DNA of 64,000 nucleotides from Luteolibacter luteus (GCF_012913485.1 NZ_CP051774.1:4898001-4962000), one strand, 5' to 3'; positions 33,724 through 43,780 are shown, counted from the stretch's first letter. Notes: generated from the sequence alone by a model not told the origin. Made by a program: numbers and translations.

Positions 33724-35190
33724 CTAAGCCAGATATCGCCGCGTCAGATGCGCCAGGTGTGCATCTGGCGAAGGATCCTTCCCGGTCGCCGCCTTCACGA
33801 TTTCCGAAGGGGTCATCACGGCACCCTTCGAGTGCACGTTGTCCCGCAACCAAGTCAGGAGCGGGCCGTATTCGCCGGTGGCCACGCCTTCCGCGATGTA
33901 GGAGTCCGCGGTGGCGGCGGCGAAAAGCTGGGCGGCATTCAGATTTCCCAGGGTGTAAGTGGGGAAGTAGCCGAGGCCCCCCATCGACCAATGAATGTCC
34001 TGCAAGCAGCCGCGTGCATTGTCCGGCGGTGTCATGCCGAAGAGCTCACGGAAGCTTTCGTTCCATGCCTCGGGAACATCCTTTACGGCGAGGTCTCCTG
34101 AGACTAGCTGCCGCTCCAAGCCGAAGCGCAGGAGAATGTGCAGGTCATAGGTCGCTTCGTCCGCTTCCACACGGATGAAGGAGAACTCAGCGCGGTGGAC
34201 GGCTGCCATGAAGTCATCCAGCGAAATGTTTGCGAGCTGAGGGAAATGCTCGGCCGCTACCGGCAGCCACTTTTGCCAGAAAGGATAGGAGCGGCCAATG
34301 TGGTTTTCCCAGAGCCGCGATTGTGATTCATGGATGCCGAGCGAAGCAGCCTCCCCGGAGGGCAGTCCGAACTCGCTGCCGGGCAGACCCTGCTCGTAGA
34401 GCCCATGGCCGGCCTCATGCATCACGCCGAAGAGCGAGGAGGTGAAATCATTCTCATCGTAGCGGGTTGTCAGGCGGATGTCGCGCGGACCGAGCGTGGT
34501 GCAGAAGGGGTGGGCGGTGGTATCGATGCGGCCCGCCTTGAAATCGAAGCCGAGCGACTCGGCCACCTTGGCATTGAATGCCTGCTGTTGGACGATCGGG
34601 TAGGGACCACCGGGTAACTTCGCATCCCGCGCTGCCGAACGTTCCACGGCGGAGGCGGCGAGATCCCGGAGGCGAGGCTTCAGGGTATCGAAAAGCGACG
34701 CGATTCCCTCCGCCGTCGCACCGCGCTCATAGGTGTCTAGCAGGGCGTCGTAGGCCTCCGCTTGGTAGCCCCAGCGCTCGGCCTTCTCCCGCGCGATGGC
34801 GAGGAGGGTTTCCAGGTGGGGAGCGAAGGAGGGGAAGTCGGAATTCTTCCGGGCTTCAGCCCAAGCTACCTTGGCCAGGGAGGACGCCTGCGCCTCCCGG
34901 GCGACGAGCTCTCCCGGCAGCTTGGTGGCGCGGTCGAAATCCCGGCGCATCGCGGCTAGCAGGGCGGGGGAGAGTCCGCTGGCCTCCGCCTGTAGCAGGG
35001 CATCCCCCCAAGCGGAGGAGGTGCCCAGGTCGTGGGCTTTCTCCGAAAGCCAGGCGAGCTGGTCCGCCCGCCACTCGTGCCCGGCTTCGGGCAGGTAGGT
35101 TTCCTGATCCCAGCCGATCACGGAGGCGGCGCTGGAAACCATGGCGCGTTCGCGGGCCAGGGTGCGGAGGCGGTCGAGTGCGGTGCTCAC
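33724..35190 (-). CDS. Metallocarboxypeptidase Taq family (M32)
   Basis: The preferred start is GTG 35190 (VSTALDRLRTLARERAMVSS), giving 488 residues close to the M32 norm; an ATG at 35304 would add a nonconserved leader. The zinc site is HEAGHGLYEQGLP with further ligand Glu in the downstream GIHESQSRLWENHIGR. SVIGWDQETYLPEAG and DIRLTTRYDENDFTSSLFGV are family marks. M32 enzymes remove C-terminal residues from peptides. The protein is probably cytosolic. The gene is divergent from the large serine hydrolase across 104 bases. Confidence 0.93.
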   Translation of the reverse strand: MSTALDRLRTLARERAMVSSAASVIGWDQETYLPEAGHEWRADQLAWLSEKAHDLGTSSAWGDALLQAEASGLSPALLAAMRRDFDRATKLPGELVAREAQASSLAKVAWAEARKNSDFPSFAPHLETLLAIAREKAERWGYQAEAYDALLDTYERGATAEGIASLFDTLKPRLRDLAASAVERSAARDAKLPGGPYPIVQQQAFNAKVAESLGFDFKAGRIDTTAHPFCTTLGPRDIRLTTRYDENDFTSSLFGVMHEAGHGLYEQGLPGSEFGLPSGEAASLGIHESQSRLWENHIGRSYPFWQKWLPVAAEHFPQLANISLDDFMAAVHRAEFSFIRVEADEATYDLHILLRFGLERQLVSGDLAVKDVPEAWNESFRELFGMTPPDNARGCLQDIHWSMGGLGYFPTYTLGNLNAAQLFAAATADSYIAEGVATGEYGPLLTWLRDNVHSKGAVMTPSEIVKAATGKDPSPDAHLAHLTRRYLA

Positions 35191-35294
35191 GGCGTTAGAG
35201 TGGATGCGACTGTGCAAACGCGCAACCGGATCGTGTCTCCGAACTATCTCAATTTCTTTGGCAGTTTTTCCCCGGTGATTTCGCACCCTAAGAC

Positions 35295-37658
35295 ATGAAA
35301 GCAATTCTGCTTGTCGCCCTCCTCCTCTCCTCCCTCGGAAAACTGTCGGCGCGCGAACCCTGGGTCACCCTTACTGGTTTGACGGAATCCCAGGTCAACT
35401 CGCGCGTCGGCACCTTTTCAAATGGTCAGCTTGGCCTCGTCCCGGAGCAGATCAGCGGTTACGTGGAAAACGATGTGATCCGCTTTGCTGCGCAATGGGG
35501 CCCGCGGAAGGACTCCTACACCCGGCGCGTGGTGTTGGATCAAACCGAGGTCCAATTCGCGAATACCAACGAGTCTCTTCAATCGATCGGCTGGCGGATC
35601 GTCTGGGTCAATGGCTTTGCGGTAGACGGCGTCCCGCACTTCAACGCGATCTACCGGAAAACCGATGGTGCCGCCCAGGTCCTCCGGCTCGGGGATTCGC
35701 TGAGCCAGCACCAGAGCGCGGACAATTCGATGGGGAACACGCACTTTCTGGAGAACCTTTGTGTCTATCGGGAAGGTACGCTGGTGAAGTATGCAGCGGT
35801 CTGGAATCAGGCGGCATTCGGGCTTGCGACGAAAGTTTCTTACGGACTGACGGGCGAGGAGTTGAATGCGGACGTTGCGGCGAACCAAGGGGCGTGGCGG
35901 CTCCACAATGTCTGTGGGTATACCAATGCATTCGCGATCGGAGGCGAGAGCCCGCTGCGCTATACCACAGTGTGGAAGAAACCGGATCTGAGTACCTCGT
36001 GGGGGATCATTCCGGCGATGACGAAGGAGAATTTCTTCGCGACTGATTCGAATCAGACCGGTGTGGGATGGCGAACCTCTTTCCTCCAGGCATGGAATCA
36101 GGGGGATCAGGTTCTCTTCAATGCGATGTGGCTCCCCAATGGCGGCCTGAAGCAGGCGTATATCAACCGCATCGACAATCTGGTGAGAGATGCGATGGAG
36201 GATGAAGAAATCCCAGGCTTCACCCTTGCTTTCTCGCGCCGCGGAAAGCTGATCTTCAAGCGGGCGTATGGCTATGCGGATACCGCCAGCAATGAATGGG
36301 CGGGCACGGATCATCGCTTCCGCATCGCTAGTGTTTCGAAGCCCATCACCGGTGTCTCGGTGGTGCACGCCTTGGCGAGCCAATCGACGTGGAACTTGAA
36401 CAGCAAGGTTTTCGGCAGCGGTGCCCTCTTCGGTTCGGACTACGGCACTTCGCCCTACAGCACCTTCGAGCAGGACATCTCGGTGAGGAATCTCCTGCAG
36501 CATACTGCCGGATGGACCACCGATGGAAAGCTGTGGTACTTCAACGAACCTTCATGGGGATCGGAGCATAAGCCTTTCATCGACTATCAACTTCAGAACC
36601 TGAGCGTCTCAAATGACCCGGGAACGGTCGGCCGCTACTCGAATCTCGGGTATACCATCGCGGCCCGGGTGGTGGAGAAGATCAGCGGTCAGAGCTACGA
36701 GGCTTACACGCGGAACCAGGTCTTTGCTCCGTGCGGTATTTCGAATGTGCTTGGCCCCGTGGTGGGGGAGCGCACCCGGGCGCAGAAGAAATTCATGGAG
36801 GTGTCCTACTATCCGAACACCAATGAACCGGCGGATCCCGAAGTGGTGGATCCCCGCCGCATGGATGGCAGCACGGCGTGGATCGCGCGGCCTGCGGATC
36901 TCCTGTTGCTAGCCAGACGTGTCGATGGCGATGACGACTATGAGGACATCCTGGCCTCTGATCGCATCACCGCGCTTCACACCCGTGGTGCACCGAATTC
37001 CTCCTCTGGATACAACTGGCAAACCTATGGGCTCGGTTGGCTTTGCGATGATTATGCGAATCCGACAGTCTGGGGGCACAACGGGAGCATGGCGGGCACC
37101 CGGGCGGAGTGGTGGTACCGGACCAACGGCCTCGCCTACGCGTGGGCTGCAAATGCCCAAGGCGAGATCTCGAATGCAGCATTGGAAACGATCCTCAATG
37201 ACATCACCGCCAACAGCGACTGGCCGGACATCGACCTCTTCGGGACCTATCATCCGGCCTACAATGCTTGGCTTGCCGAGCACTTTAGCGCGGTGGAGCG
37301 AACGGAAGGACTCGATGCAGTCTTGCTGAGCCCGGATGCCGATCCGGATGGGGACAGCCTGCCGAATGCGGCGGAGTATTATCTCGGGCGTGATCCACGC
37401 GATCCAGACCGCTCTCCCTTTTCCGTTACGGTCGTGGGCGACAACCTGCGCGTCCGGTGGAGTCATAAGATCGGCGTGGAAGGGGTGGATGCCCGCATCC
37501 AGTGGAGCCAGACCATGAATAGCTGGAGCACGCCGCTTACTTTCCAGATCGTGAATCGCCCGGATTTGATCAGCCAAGTGGGCTACCGGGTCCAAGAGAT
37601 GCTGGTGCCTATGACTGCTGCGCGGCGTTTTGCACGGTTGGATTTCACGGTCCGCTAG
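35295..37658 (+). CDS. Secreted beta-lactamase-like serine hydrolase with repeat N-domain and DPDGD C-module
   Basis: The 787-residue protein starts with a signal peptide (MKAILLVALLLSSLGKLSA). Residues about 20-300 contain four related repeats around W...N...F/Y...W (for example RFAAQWGPRKDSYTRR and VKYAAVWNQAAF) like the N-domain of polyglycine hydrolases. Residues about 310-640 are a class C beta-lactamase fold: SVSK nucleophile in FRIASVSKPITG, YSNLGYT, and HNGSMAG. Residues about 675-787 hold DPDGDSLPNAAEYYLGRDP and an Ig-like end, a module shared with the matrixin-like protein of this window. Probably a surface peptidase or esterase. Confidence 0.88.
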   Translation: MKAILLVALLLSSLGKLSAREPWVTLTGLTESQVNSRVGTFSNGQLGLVPEQISGYVENDVIRFAAQWGPRKDSYTRRVVLDQTEVQFANTNESLQSIGWRIVWVNGFAVDGVPHFNAIYRKTDGAAQVLRLGDSLSQHQSADNSMGNTHFLENLCVYREGTLVKYAAVWNQAAFGLATKVSYGLTGEELNADVAANQGAWRLHNVCGYTNAFAIGGESPLRYTTVWKKPDLSTSWGIIPAMTKENFFATDSNQTGVGWRTSFLQAWNQGDQVLFNAMWLPNGGLKQAYINRIDNLVRDAMEDEEIPGFTLAFSRRGKLIFKRAYGYADTASNEWAGTDHRFRIASVSKPITGVSVVHALASQSTWNLNSKVFGSGALFGSDYGTSPYSTFEQDISVRNLLQHTAGWTTDGKLWYFNEPSWGSEHKPFIDYQLQNLSVSNDPGTVGRYSNLGYTIAARVVEKISGQSYEAYTRNQVFAPCGISNVLGPVVGERTRAQKKFMEVSYYPNTNEPADPEVVDPRRMDGSTAWIARPADLLLLARRVDGDDDYEDILASDRITALHTRGAPNSSSGYNWQTYGLGWLCDDYANPTVWGHNGSMAGTRAEWWYRTNGLAYAWAANAQGEISNAALETILNDITANSDWPDIDLFGTYHPAYNAWLAEHFSAVERTEGLDAVLLSPDADPDGDSLPNAAEYYLGRDPRDPDRSPFSVTVVGDNLRVRWSHKIGVEGVDARIQWSQTMNSWSTPLTFQIVNRPDLISQVGYRVQEMLVPMTAARRFARLDFTVR

Positions 37659-37709
37659 ATGCCGTCTCCTGATCTTGATGCAGCCGCCAGAGCAAGATAG
37701 GGGAGGGGA

Positions 37710-38285
37710 ATGGATGCTTCGGCGGCGGAGTTGACCCGCCTCTTTCAGGAGATGGACTCCGGTTCGCAGGATGCTCGCGAAGCGATGCTGGCCGCGGTCT
37801 ACGGCCAGTTGCGGCTTATCGCTGCGGCGCGCCTTTCCCACGAGTCACCGGGGCGGACGCTTCAGGCCACGGAGCTGGTCCACGAAGCATGGCTCCGCCT
37901 CGGCGGCCCGGAGGGCGGGGGCATCGGTTGGAGGAATCGCCGCCATTTCTTTGCTGCCGCCGCGACTGCCATGCGCAGGATTCTCATCGAGCACGCCCGC
38001 CAGCGCGCGACGCTGAAGCGCGGGTCAGGTCATGAAGCGCTGAGCATCGAGAGCATCCTCGATCTCTCCGAAGCGCCCGCTAGCGAGCGGATCCTCGCGC
38101 TTGATGCCGCCTTGAAGTCGCTGGAGCGGGAGGCTCCTGAAGCGCATCAGGTAGTGATGCTCCGATTCTTCACCGGCTTGTCGGTTGCCGAATGTGCCGA
38201 GGCTTTGGATTCCTCCGAACGAACAGTGATGCGTCACTGGACTTTCGCCAAGGCATGGCTCGCGAACGATCTGGAGAACGAATGA
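37710..38285 (+). CDS. ECF-type RNA polymerase sigma factor
   Basis: The 191-residue protein begins MDASAAELTRLFQEMDSGSQ after a strong GGGAGGGG ribosome binding site. Region 2 is LIAAARLSHESPGRTLQATE and LVHEAWLRLG with RRHFFAAAATAMRRILIEHA; region 4 is MLRFFTGLSVAECAEALDSS and ERTVMRHWTFAKAWL. This is the Planctomycetes/Verrucomicrobia ECF-like group often paired with Ser/Thr kinases. Its stop overlaps the kinase ATG by 4 bases. Confidence 0.92.
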   Translation: MDASAAELTRLFQEMDSGSQDAREAMLAAVYGQLRLIAAARLSHESPGRTLQATELVHEAWLRLGGPEGGGIGWRNRRHFFAAAATAMRRILIEHARQRATLKRGSGHEALSIESILDLSEAPASERILALDAALKSLEREAPEAHQVVMLRFFTGLSVAECAEALDSSERTVMRHWTFAKAWLANDLENE

Positions 38286-40516
38286 ATCCCTCGCCCCTCC
38301 AGCGATTGTTCGATGAAGCCAGCGAACTTCCGCCGGAGGAGCAAGATGCCTATCTCGAAGGTGCCACGGGAGATGTAGGTCTGCGGCAGCGGGTGAGTGC
38401 GCTTCTTCAAAGCGCCCGCCGCTCGCCTTCCTTTCTCGGTAGCCCGACCTTGGATGCTTCGGGAAATGCGGTGGCAGATCCGGTGCAGGCTGGTGTTGGA
38501 CCCGGATCGAAGATTGGACCTTATGAGCTGATCCGGAAGCTTGGGTCGGGTGGAGGCGGAGTCGTTTTTCTCGCTCGTCAGGAGCAGCCGCTCCAACGGG
38601 TGGTCTCGCTCAAGATCGCGCGCGCCTCACTTGATGAGGAGGAACCACGCTGGCGTTTCGAAGTGGAGCGTCAGGCCATTTCTCGAATGGAGCACTCGGG
38701 AATCGCACGTGTATTGGATGCGGGATTGACTTCGGAGGATCGTCCTTGGATCGCCATGGAGTATATCCCGGGTGAAGCGATCACCACGTGGTGCGATTCG
38801 CATCAACTGAATCTCACGGAGAGGGCGGCGTTGATGGCGGATGTCTGTGACGCTGTACATCACGCTCATCAGAAAGGCGTGCTTCATCGCGACTTGAAGC
38901 CTTCGAATGTTCTCGTGACCAAGGATCACGATGGCACCCCGCGAGCTTGCCTCATCGATTTTGGTATCGCCCGGCTCAATGACGTCAACGCGGATGCCCG
39001 CCAGACCCTCCCTGGTCGCTTGCCCGGAACGCCTGCCTACATGAGCCCGGAGCAGATCCAGGGAGAGCACGATGCCGTCGATGCAAGAACGGACATTTTC
39101 TCGCTGGGTGTGATCCTTTATGAGCTGCTCGCCGGCGAGTCTCCTTTTCGTGATCCCTCCGGAGCTTCCCGTGAAGTGACAGCTCCGGATCGCAAGACAC
39201 GGCTCGCTTCGGAAGAGGCTGTGGTCGTGCGATCGCGCGATCGCGCCCAAACGCCTCATGGGTGGAAGCGGGCGATGCGTGGGGATCTTTCGTTGATCGC
39301 CTTGAAGTGCCTGCGGATCGATCCCGATGAGAGATACGCGAGTGCTGATGCCTTGGCGGTCGATCTCCGTGCCTTTGTCGCGCATCAGCCGGTCTCGGCC
39401 CGTCGTCCTACTCTGGCATATCTCGCCTCGCGCATGGTCCGTCGTCATCCGCTTGCGACGATGTCAGCGATACTGGGGGTTTTGGTTTTGGTCGGTTCCG
39501 CGCTCGCGATCCTGGATGCCCGGCGCCACGCAATCGCACAGCGCGAGCTGGCCTTGGCGGAACGCGAGAGGGCGGAGGATCTCTTCTCCGGTTTTGCTCG
39601 CCTGATCGTCGCAGGAAATCCGGAGTATGGGAGGTCTCAGGATTACCTGCTAAAGCAGGCCGTTCTGGATTTCGCCGAGAGGCTTCCCAAGGAGCTCACC
39701 CGGGATCCCCGCACCGAGGCAAAGGCCCGCCATACTTTGGCGCATGCTCTTCAGGGGATGGGGGAGACGGTGAAAGCCCAGGAGCAATTCAAGGTGACGC
39801 TCGCCTTGCTCGATGAGCTGCCGGAAGAAAAGTCGTCCGATCTCTTGCCCGATGTGCTTTTCGGAAATGCGATATCGGTGGCTGAGACGCAGCCGGATAC
39901 CGCGTGGGGACAGTTGTTGCGAGCGGAGGGGTTGCTCAAATCATCGTCCCAAGCATACGCACCGAAAATGAGAGCTCGGGTGCTTTGCCAGTTGTCGGTG
40001 ATGGCACACGACCGGGGCGATCTCCCGAAGGCGGAAGCCTTCGCCAAGCAGGCGCTGGAAGTCGCGGAAGAACCGCGATCCGGTGACCCGGAGTTGGTCG
40101 CGAAGTGCCTGTGGACGCTCTCCCGAGTGGAGCGTTCGCTCGAGCGCAAGGATGAAGTGCGCAGGCTTCAAGTCCGGCGGCTGGAGGTGCTTGTTTCGGT
40201 GATTGGCGAGCAGTCGCCGCAGGTTTGGGACACCAAGGCAGAGCTGGCCTTGCTGGATCTTTCAGGGCCGGATTCCACGGAAGCTACCGCCACGCTCCAT
40301 GAAATGGCGAGGCTTACCGAGGCTCACTTCGGTGCCGTCCATTCGCAGACCTTGGCCCGCTGGATCGACTATGCGCGGGCACTGGCGAGAACCGGCCGCA
40401 AATACGAGGCAAAGCCGGTGTATGCGGACATTCTGAAGCGTGCCTCTGATCCCTCCTTTTCCGAGCCGAACACGCTTGAGCGTTGGAAGGCCGAGTGCCG
40501 GGAGTTGGAAGAGTGA
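38282..40516 (+). CDS. Transmembrane Ser/Thr protein kinase with C-terminal helical repeats
   Basis: ATG 38282 (MNPSPLQRLFDEASELPPEE) overlaps the sigma factor stop and gives 744 residues. The catalytic domain is at about 78-370: glycine loop GSGGGG (88-93), K111, HRDLKPSN (202-209), DFG (226-228) and SPE (255-257). A helix near 392-414 (MSAILGVLVLVGSALAIL) precedes a C-terminal region of TPR-like repeats (LAHALQGMGETVKAQEQF, AKCLWTLSRVERSLERK). The kinase may phosphorylate the cognate sigma factor, as in the EcfP/PpkA pair of Vibrio; this is inferred from gene order. Confidence 0.92.
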   Translation: MNPSPLQRLFDEASELPPEEQDAYLEGATGDVGLRQRVSALLQSARRSPSFLGSPTLDASGNAVADPVQAGVGPGSKIGPYELIRKLGSGGGGVVFLARQEQPLQRVVSLKIARASLDEEEPRWRFEVERQAISRMEHSGIARVLDAGLTSEDRPWIAMEYIPGEAITTWCDSHQLNLTERAALMADVCDAVHHAHQKGVLHRDLKPSNVLVTKDHDGTPRACLIDFGIARLNDVNADARQTLPGRLPGTPAYMSPEQIQGEHDAVDARTDIFSLGVILYELLAGESPFRDPSGASREVTAPDRKTRLASEEAVVVRSRDRAQTPHGWKRAMRGDLSLIALKCLRIDPDERYASADALAVDLRAFVAHQPVSARRPTLAYLASRMVRRHPLATMSAILGVLVLVGSALAILDARRHAIAQRELALAERERAEDLFSGFARLIVAGNPEYGRSQDYLLKQAVLDFAERLPKELTRDPRTEAKARHTLAHALQGMGETVKAQEQFKVTLALLDELPEEKSSDLLPDVLFGNAISVAETQPDTAWGQLLRAEGLLKSSSQAYAPKMRARVLCQLSVMAHDRGDLPKAEAFAKQALEVAEEPRSGDPELVAKCLWTLSRVERSLERKDEVRRLQVRRLEVLVSVIGEQSPQVWDTKAELALLDLSGPDSTEATATLHEMARLTEAHFGAVHSQTLARWIDYARALARTGRKYEAKPVYADILKRASDPSFSEPNTLERWKAECRELEE

Positions 40517-40527
40517 TCGTTTGGCGC

Positions 40528-41574
40528 TTACGCCGGCTGCTGCTGGGAGATGCAGTGCAGCGTGCCGCCTTCTTCCACGAGATCGAGGCAATCGATACCA
40601 ACCACCTCGCGATCGCCGAAGAGTTCGCGGAGCATGCCGAGGGCCCGGTCGTCGTTCTTGTGCTGGCGGAACGTCGGCACCAACACGCCGCCATTCACGA
40701 TGAGGAAATTCACATAAGAGGCGGGGAGGACGGGCAATCGCCATCCGGGGACTTCGCAAGCTTCCGGCATATGGATCGGAATGATCTCGAAGGGCTTGCC
40801 TTCGTGACCAAGGAAGGACTTCAGGGTGCCATAGTTGTTATCCAGCACACCATAATTCGGCGAGCTGTGGTCTTTCTCCACGCAGGCTACGATCGTGCCG
40901 CAATCGATGAAGCGTGCGAGGTCATCGATGTGGCCGTCGGTATCGTCACCTTCGATGCCCTGCTTCAGCCAGAGGATATCGCGGACATCGAGGGTATCGC
41001 GAAGCTTCTGCTCGATCTGCTCGCGGGAGAGATGAGGGTTACGGTTCTTATTAAGAAGCACGGCCTCGGTGGTGAGCAATTGTTGGGCGCCATTCACTTC
41101 AATCGCGCCGCCTTCGAGAATCATCCCGCCTTCGAAGCGTTTCATCCCGAGGCTCTGCGCCACTTGGCGAGGGATCGAGTCATCCAGATCGTAAGGAGGA
41201 AACTTGCCGCCCCAGGCATTGAATCCCCAGTCCGTGACAGCGACTTCACCGGTCTCCCGGTTCTTCACGAAGATGGGGCCATGGTCGCGGCACCACACAT
41301 CGTTGTGAGGATGATCGAAGAGCTCCACTCGTTCCGGCACGGCCTTGGCTTTGTTGCAGAGCTCGCGGATCGCGGCGTGATCAGATCCCGGTGCGTTGAT
41401 GCGAACCTTTTCGAAGCGGGTGACGGCCGCTGCAATCTCGGCGAATTTTCCGCGCATGAAATCATGCTTGGTGCCGCCCCAGTGGCGCTCGTCATTGACC
41501 GGCCAGGAAAGCCAAACGGCTTCCTGGTGCGACCATTCGGCAGGCATCGCGTAGCGGAGTTCGGCGGGAGTCAT
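40528..41574 (-). CDS. aguA: Agmatine deiminase
   Basis: The 348-residue enzyme hydrolyses agmatine to N-carbamoylputrescine and ammonia. Matching stretches are MPAEWSHQEAVWLSWPVNDE, DVWCRDHGPIFV, GMILEGGAIEVNG, and GIEGDDTDGHIDDLARFI. The catalytic Cys is in EEGGTLHCISQQQPA at the C-terminus. Together with the amidase gene at 49863-50720 it completes agmatine to putrescine. The enzyme making agmatine (arginine decarboxylase) is not in the window. It lies 11 bases from the converging kinase gene. Confidence 0.95.
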   Translation of the reverse strand: MTPAELRYAMPAEWSHQEAVWLSWPVNDERHWGGTKHDFMRGKFAEIAAAVTRFEKVRINAPGSDHAAIRELCNKAKAVPERVELFDHPHNDVWCRDHGPIFVKNRETGEVAVTDWGFNAWGGKFPPYDLDDSIPRQVAQSLGMKRFEGGMILEGGAIEVNGAQQLLTTEAVLLNKNRNPHLSREQIEQKLRDTLDVRDILWLKQGIEGDDTDGHIDDLARFIDCGTIVACVEKDHSSPNYGVLDNNYGTLKSFLGHEGKPFEIIPIHMPEACEVPGWRLPVLPASYVNFLIVNGGVLVPTFRQHKNDDRALGMLRELFGDREVVGIDCLDLVEEGGTLHCISQQQPA

Positions 41575-41635
41575 GCGGGCGGGAGCAAAGCAGTATCACG
41601 CTTGGCGCGAAAGCGGGAATGTGGATCTTCGCCTG

Positions 41636-42535
41636 ATGACCAGGGCGGAACGGCAGGAATTGGCTTGGGTAGTCCTTGAGGGATTGTCCGTCGGCGATGC
41701 CTTCGGTGAGATGGCCTCCTACCGGAGTGAGAATGTCCGCAAGAGCGTGGAACTGGGAGTCCCTGCCGGGCCGTGGTGGTGGACGGATGACACCGCGATG
41801 GCCTTGGGGATCATGGAGTGCCTTGTCGCATTAGGGAAGATCGATGAGGATTCGTTGGCGCAAATCTTTGCCAGAAATTTTAATCGGGATCCGGATCGCG
41901 GCTATGGCCGGATGGCCCGCATGGTCCTCCGCTCGATCGTGGCGGGAGAGGATTGGCGGAAGGTCTCGAGCACTGCTTTTGGCAGCGGCTCCATGGGAAA
42001 TGGGGCGGCCATGCGAGTCGGCCCTGTTGGCGCTTGGTTCGCGGATGATCTGGATCGGGTTGTCGAGGAGGCGACGCTCTCCGCGCGGGTTACTCATTGG
42101 CATCCGGAGGGAATCGCGGGCGCGGTAGCGGTAGGTGTGGGAGTCGCGAATGCTTGGCGGAGCCGCGCGCTTCCAGTTGCCGAAGCCCGGAGAATGATTG
42201 CCGACGAGGTTTTGAAGCGTTGCCCCTCTGGCGCGACCCGCACGATGATCGAGTCCGCCTGCAAGTTTGATTCCGGCGCTAGCCCGATGGAAGCAGGGAG
42301 AGCCTTGGGCAACGGAGCTTTAGTCACTTCTCCTGATACCGTCCCGTTTGTCTTTTGGTCCGCCCTGAGATCCTTGGATGATTATCAGGAAGCGATCCTC
42401 GGCACCATCGAGGCAGGAGGCGATTGTGACACCAATGCCGCTATGGTCGGCTCGATTGTGGCCGCCCGATTGGGAATTTCCTGCATTCCCACTGAGTGGC
42501 GCAGTGCCCGGGAATCCCTTCCGAGAGAAGGGTGA
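41636..42535 (+). CDS. ADP-ribosylglycohydrolase family protein
   Basis: ATG 41636 (MTRAERQELAWVVLEGLSVG) gives 299 residues; GTG 41621 and ATG 41573 are in-frame alternatives, the last overlapping aguA's start. Binuclear metal motifs are LSVGDAFGEMAS, WWWTDDTAMALGIMECL and TIEAGGDCDTNAAMVGSIVA; GSGSMGNGAAMRVGPVGAWF is a strongly conserved core. The family removes ADP-ribose from proteins or small molecules, or hydrolyses related glycosides. It is divergent from aguA and followed by a metallophosphatase gene 51 bases on. Confidence 0.92.
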   Translation: MTRAERQELAWVVLEGLSVGDAFGEMASYRSENVRKSVELGVPAGPWWWTDDTAMALGIMECLVALGKIDEDSLAQIFARNFNRDPDRGYGRMARMVLRSIVAGEDWRKVSSTAFGSGSMGNGAAMRVGPVGAWFADDLDRVVEEATLSARVTHWHPEGIAGAVAVGVGVANAWRSRALPVAEARRMIADEVLKRCPSGATRTMIESACKFDSGASPMEAGRALGNGALVTSPDTVPFVFWSALRSLDDYQEAILGTIEAGGDCDTNAAMVGSIVAARLGISCIPTEWRSARESLPREG

Positions 42536-42586
42536 TTGTGGAAAAATTGTCGTGAAATTGACGAATTCATGACGTATTCGGCATTT

Positions 42587-43780
42587 ATGAAGCGACGTGG
42601 ATTCATGGGAACCCTCACGGGTGGGACAATGGCAGGAGCAGCGGGCCTATCTACCGCGCAGGATCAAACCGCCGAGGGTAGCCCGCTGGTGAAGACCCCG
42701 GCGGTGATCATGGCACCCCGCGCCGATGGCGTGGAGGTGGTGTGGGCCGTGTCCAAGCTGGCCCGTGGTCACGTGGAGTGGAAGGCTGCGGACGGTAGCC
42801 GCGGGATCGTCGGCGCGGATCGTTTCGGCTTCGTGCCGCAGGGTGACGAGATTCTGCGGGTGAAGGTATCCGGGCTGAAACCCGGCGGCAGCTATGAGCT
42901 GCGGACGATCACCGATGCCGCCGATGGCAAGGACCGCCACGAAAGCCCTTGGAAGAAATTCCGAACTCTCGATCCTTCCGCCAAGGAGACGAAATTCGTG
43001 GTCTGGAACGATACCCACCAGAACGAGGCCACGATCAAGCAACTCCATGCCTCCACGCCGAAGGGGGGAGACTTCCTGCTCTGGAATGGCGATACCTGCA
43101 ATGACTGGCACCAGGAAGACTGGCTCGTTCCGACGCTTCTGAATCCTGCCGGACAAGACATCACCGACGAGCGGCCGATGCTGCTTGTCTGGGGCAATCA
43201 CGACGTGCGTGGCAAGTGGGCCTACAAGGTTCCCGAAATGATCGCCACGCCGGAGGGCCGTCCTTTCTATGCCTTTCGCAGCGGGCCGATGGCGGTGATC
43301 TGTCTGCACACCGGTGAGGACAAGCCGGACGATCACCCGAGCTTCGGCGGGCGCGTGGCTTTTGAGAAGCTCCGCAAGGAGCAAGGCGAGTGGCTGAAAG
43401 AAGTCACCGCGCGACCTGAATTCCGCGATGCGCCCTATCGTGTCGTTTTCTGCCACATCCCACTGCGCTGGACCGAGGAGGTCCCGAATGCCGGCTACGA
43501 AAACGGAGGTTATGATGCCTTCAGCCGCTTCAGCCGCGAGGCGTGGCATGAAGTCTTGGTGGCGTGGAAGACACAGGTGGTGATCTCCGGACACACCCAC
43601 CAGAATGCTTGGATCCCCGGCACCGCGGAGTTTCCCTATGCCCAGCTGGTCGGCGGCGGTCCGCAGCCGGAACGCGCGACATGGATCGAAGGCAAGGCCG
43701 ACGCCAATGCCCTGGTCTTCGCGATGAAGAATCTTAAGGGCGAAGTCGTCCGCAGTGCCGAGTTCAAGCCTTTGGCATGA
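42587..43780 (+). CDS. Tat-exported calcineurin-like metallophosphoesterase
   Basis: ATG 42587 (MKRRGFMGTLTGGTMAGAAG) supplies a twin-Arg-like signal; ATG 42569 is an alternative. Of the 397 residues, about 40-140 form a fibronectin-like N-domain (VEVVWAVSKLARGHVEWKAA). The catalytic part has WNDTHQNEA, LLWNGDTCNDWHQEDW, LVWGNHDVRGKW, CHIPLRWTEE and ISGHTHQNAWIP, the five metal motifs of the family. It is likely a periplasmic phosphatase or phosphodiesterase of purple-acid-phosphatase type. It lies 51 bases after the ADP-ribosylglycohydrolase gene. Confidence 0.92.
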   Translation: MKRRGFMGTLTGGTMAGAAGLSTAQDQTAEGSPLVKTPAVIMAPRADGVEVVWAVSKLARGHVEWKAADGSRGIVGADRFGFVPQGDEILRVKVSGLKPGGSYELRTITDAADGKDRHESPWKKFRTLDPSAKETKFVVWNDTHQNEATIKQLHASTPKGGDFLLWNGDTCNDWHQEDWLVPTLLNPAGQDITDERPMLLVWGNHDVRGKWAYKVPEMIATPEGRPFYAFRSGPMAVICLHTGEDKPDDHPSFGGRVAFEKLRKEQGEWLKEVTARPEFRDAPYRVVFCHIPLRWTEEVPNAGYENGGYDAFSRFSREAWHEVLVAWKTQVVISGHTHQNAWIPGTAEFPYAQLVGGGPQPERATWIEGKADANALVFAMKNLKGEVVRSAEFKPLA

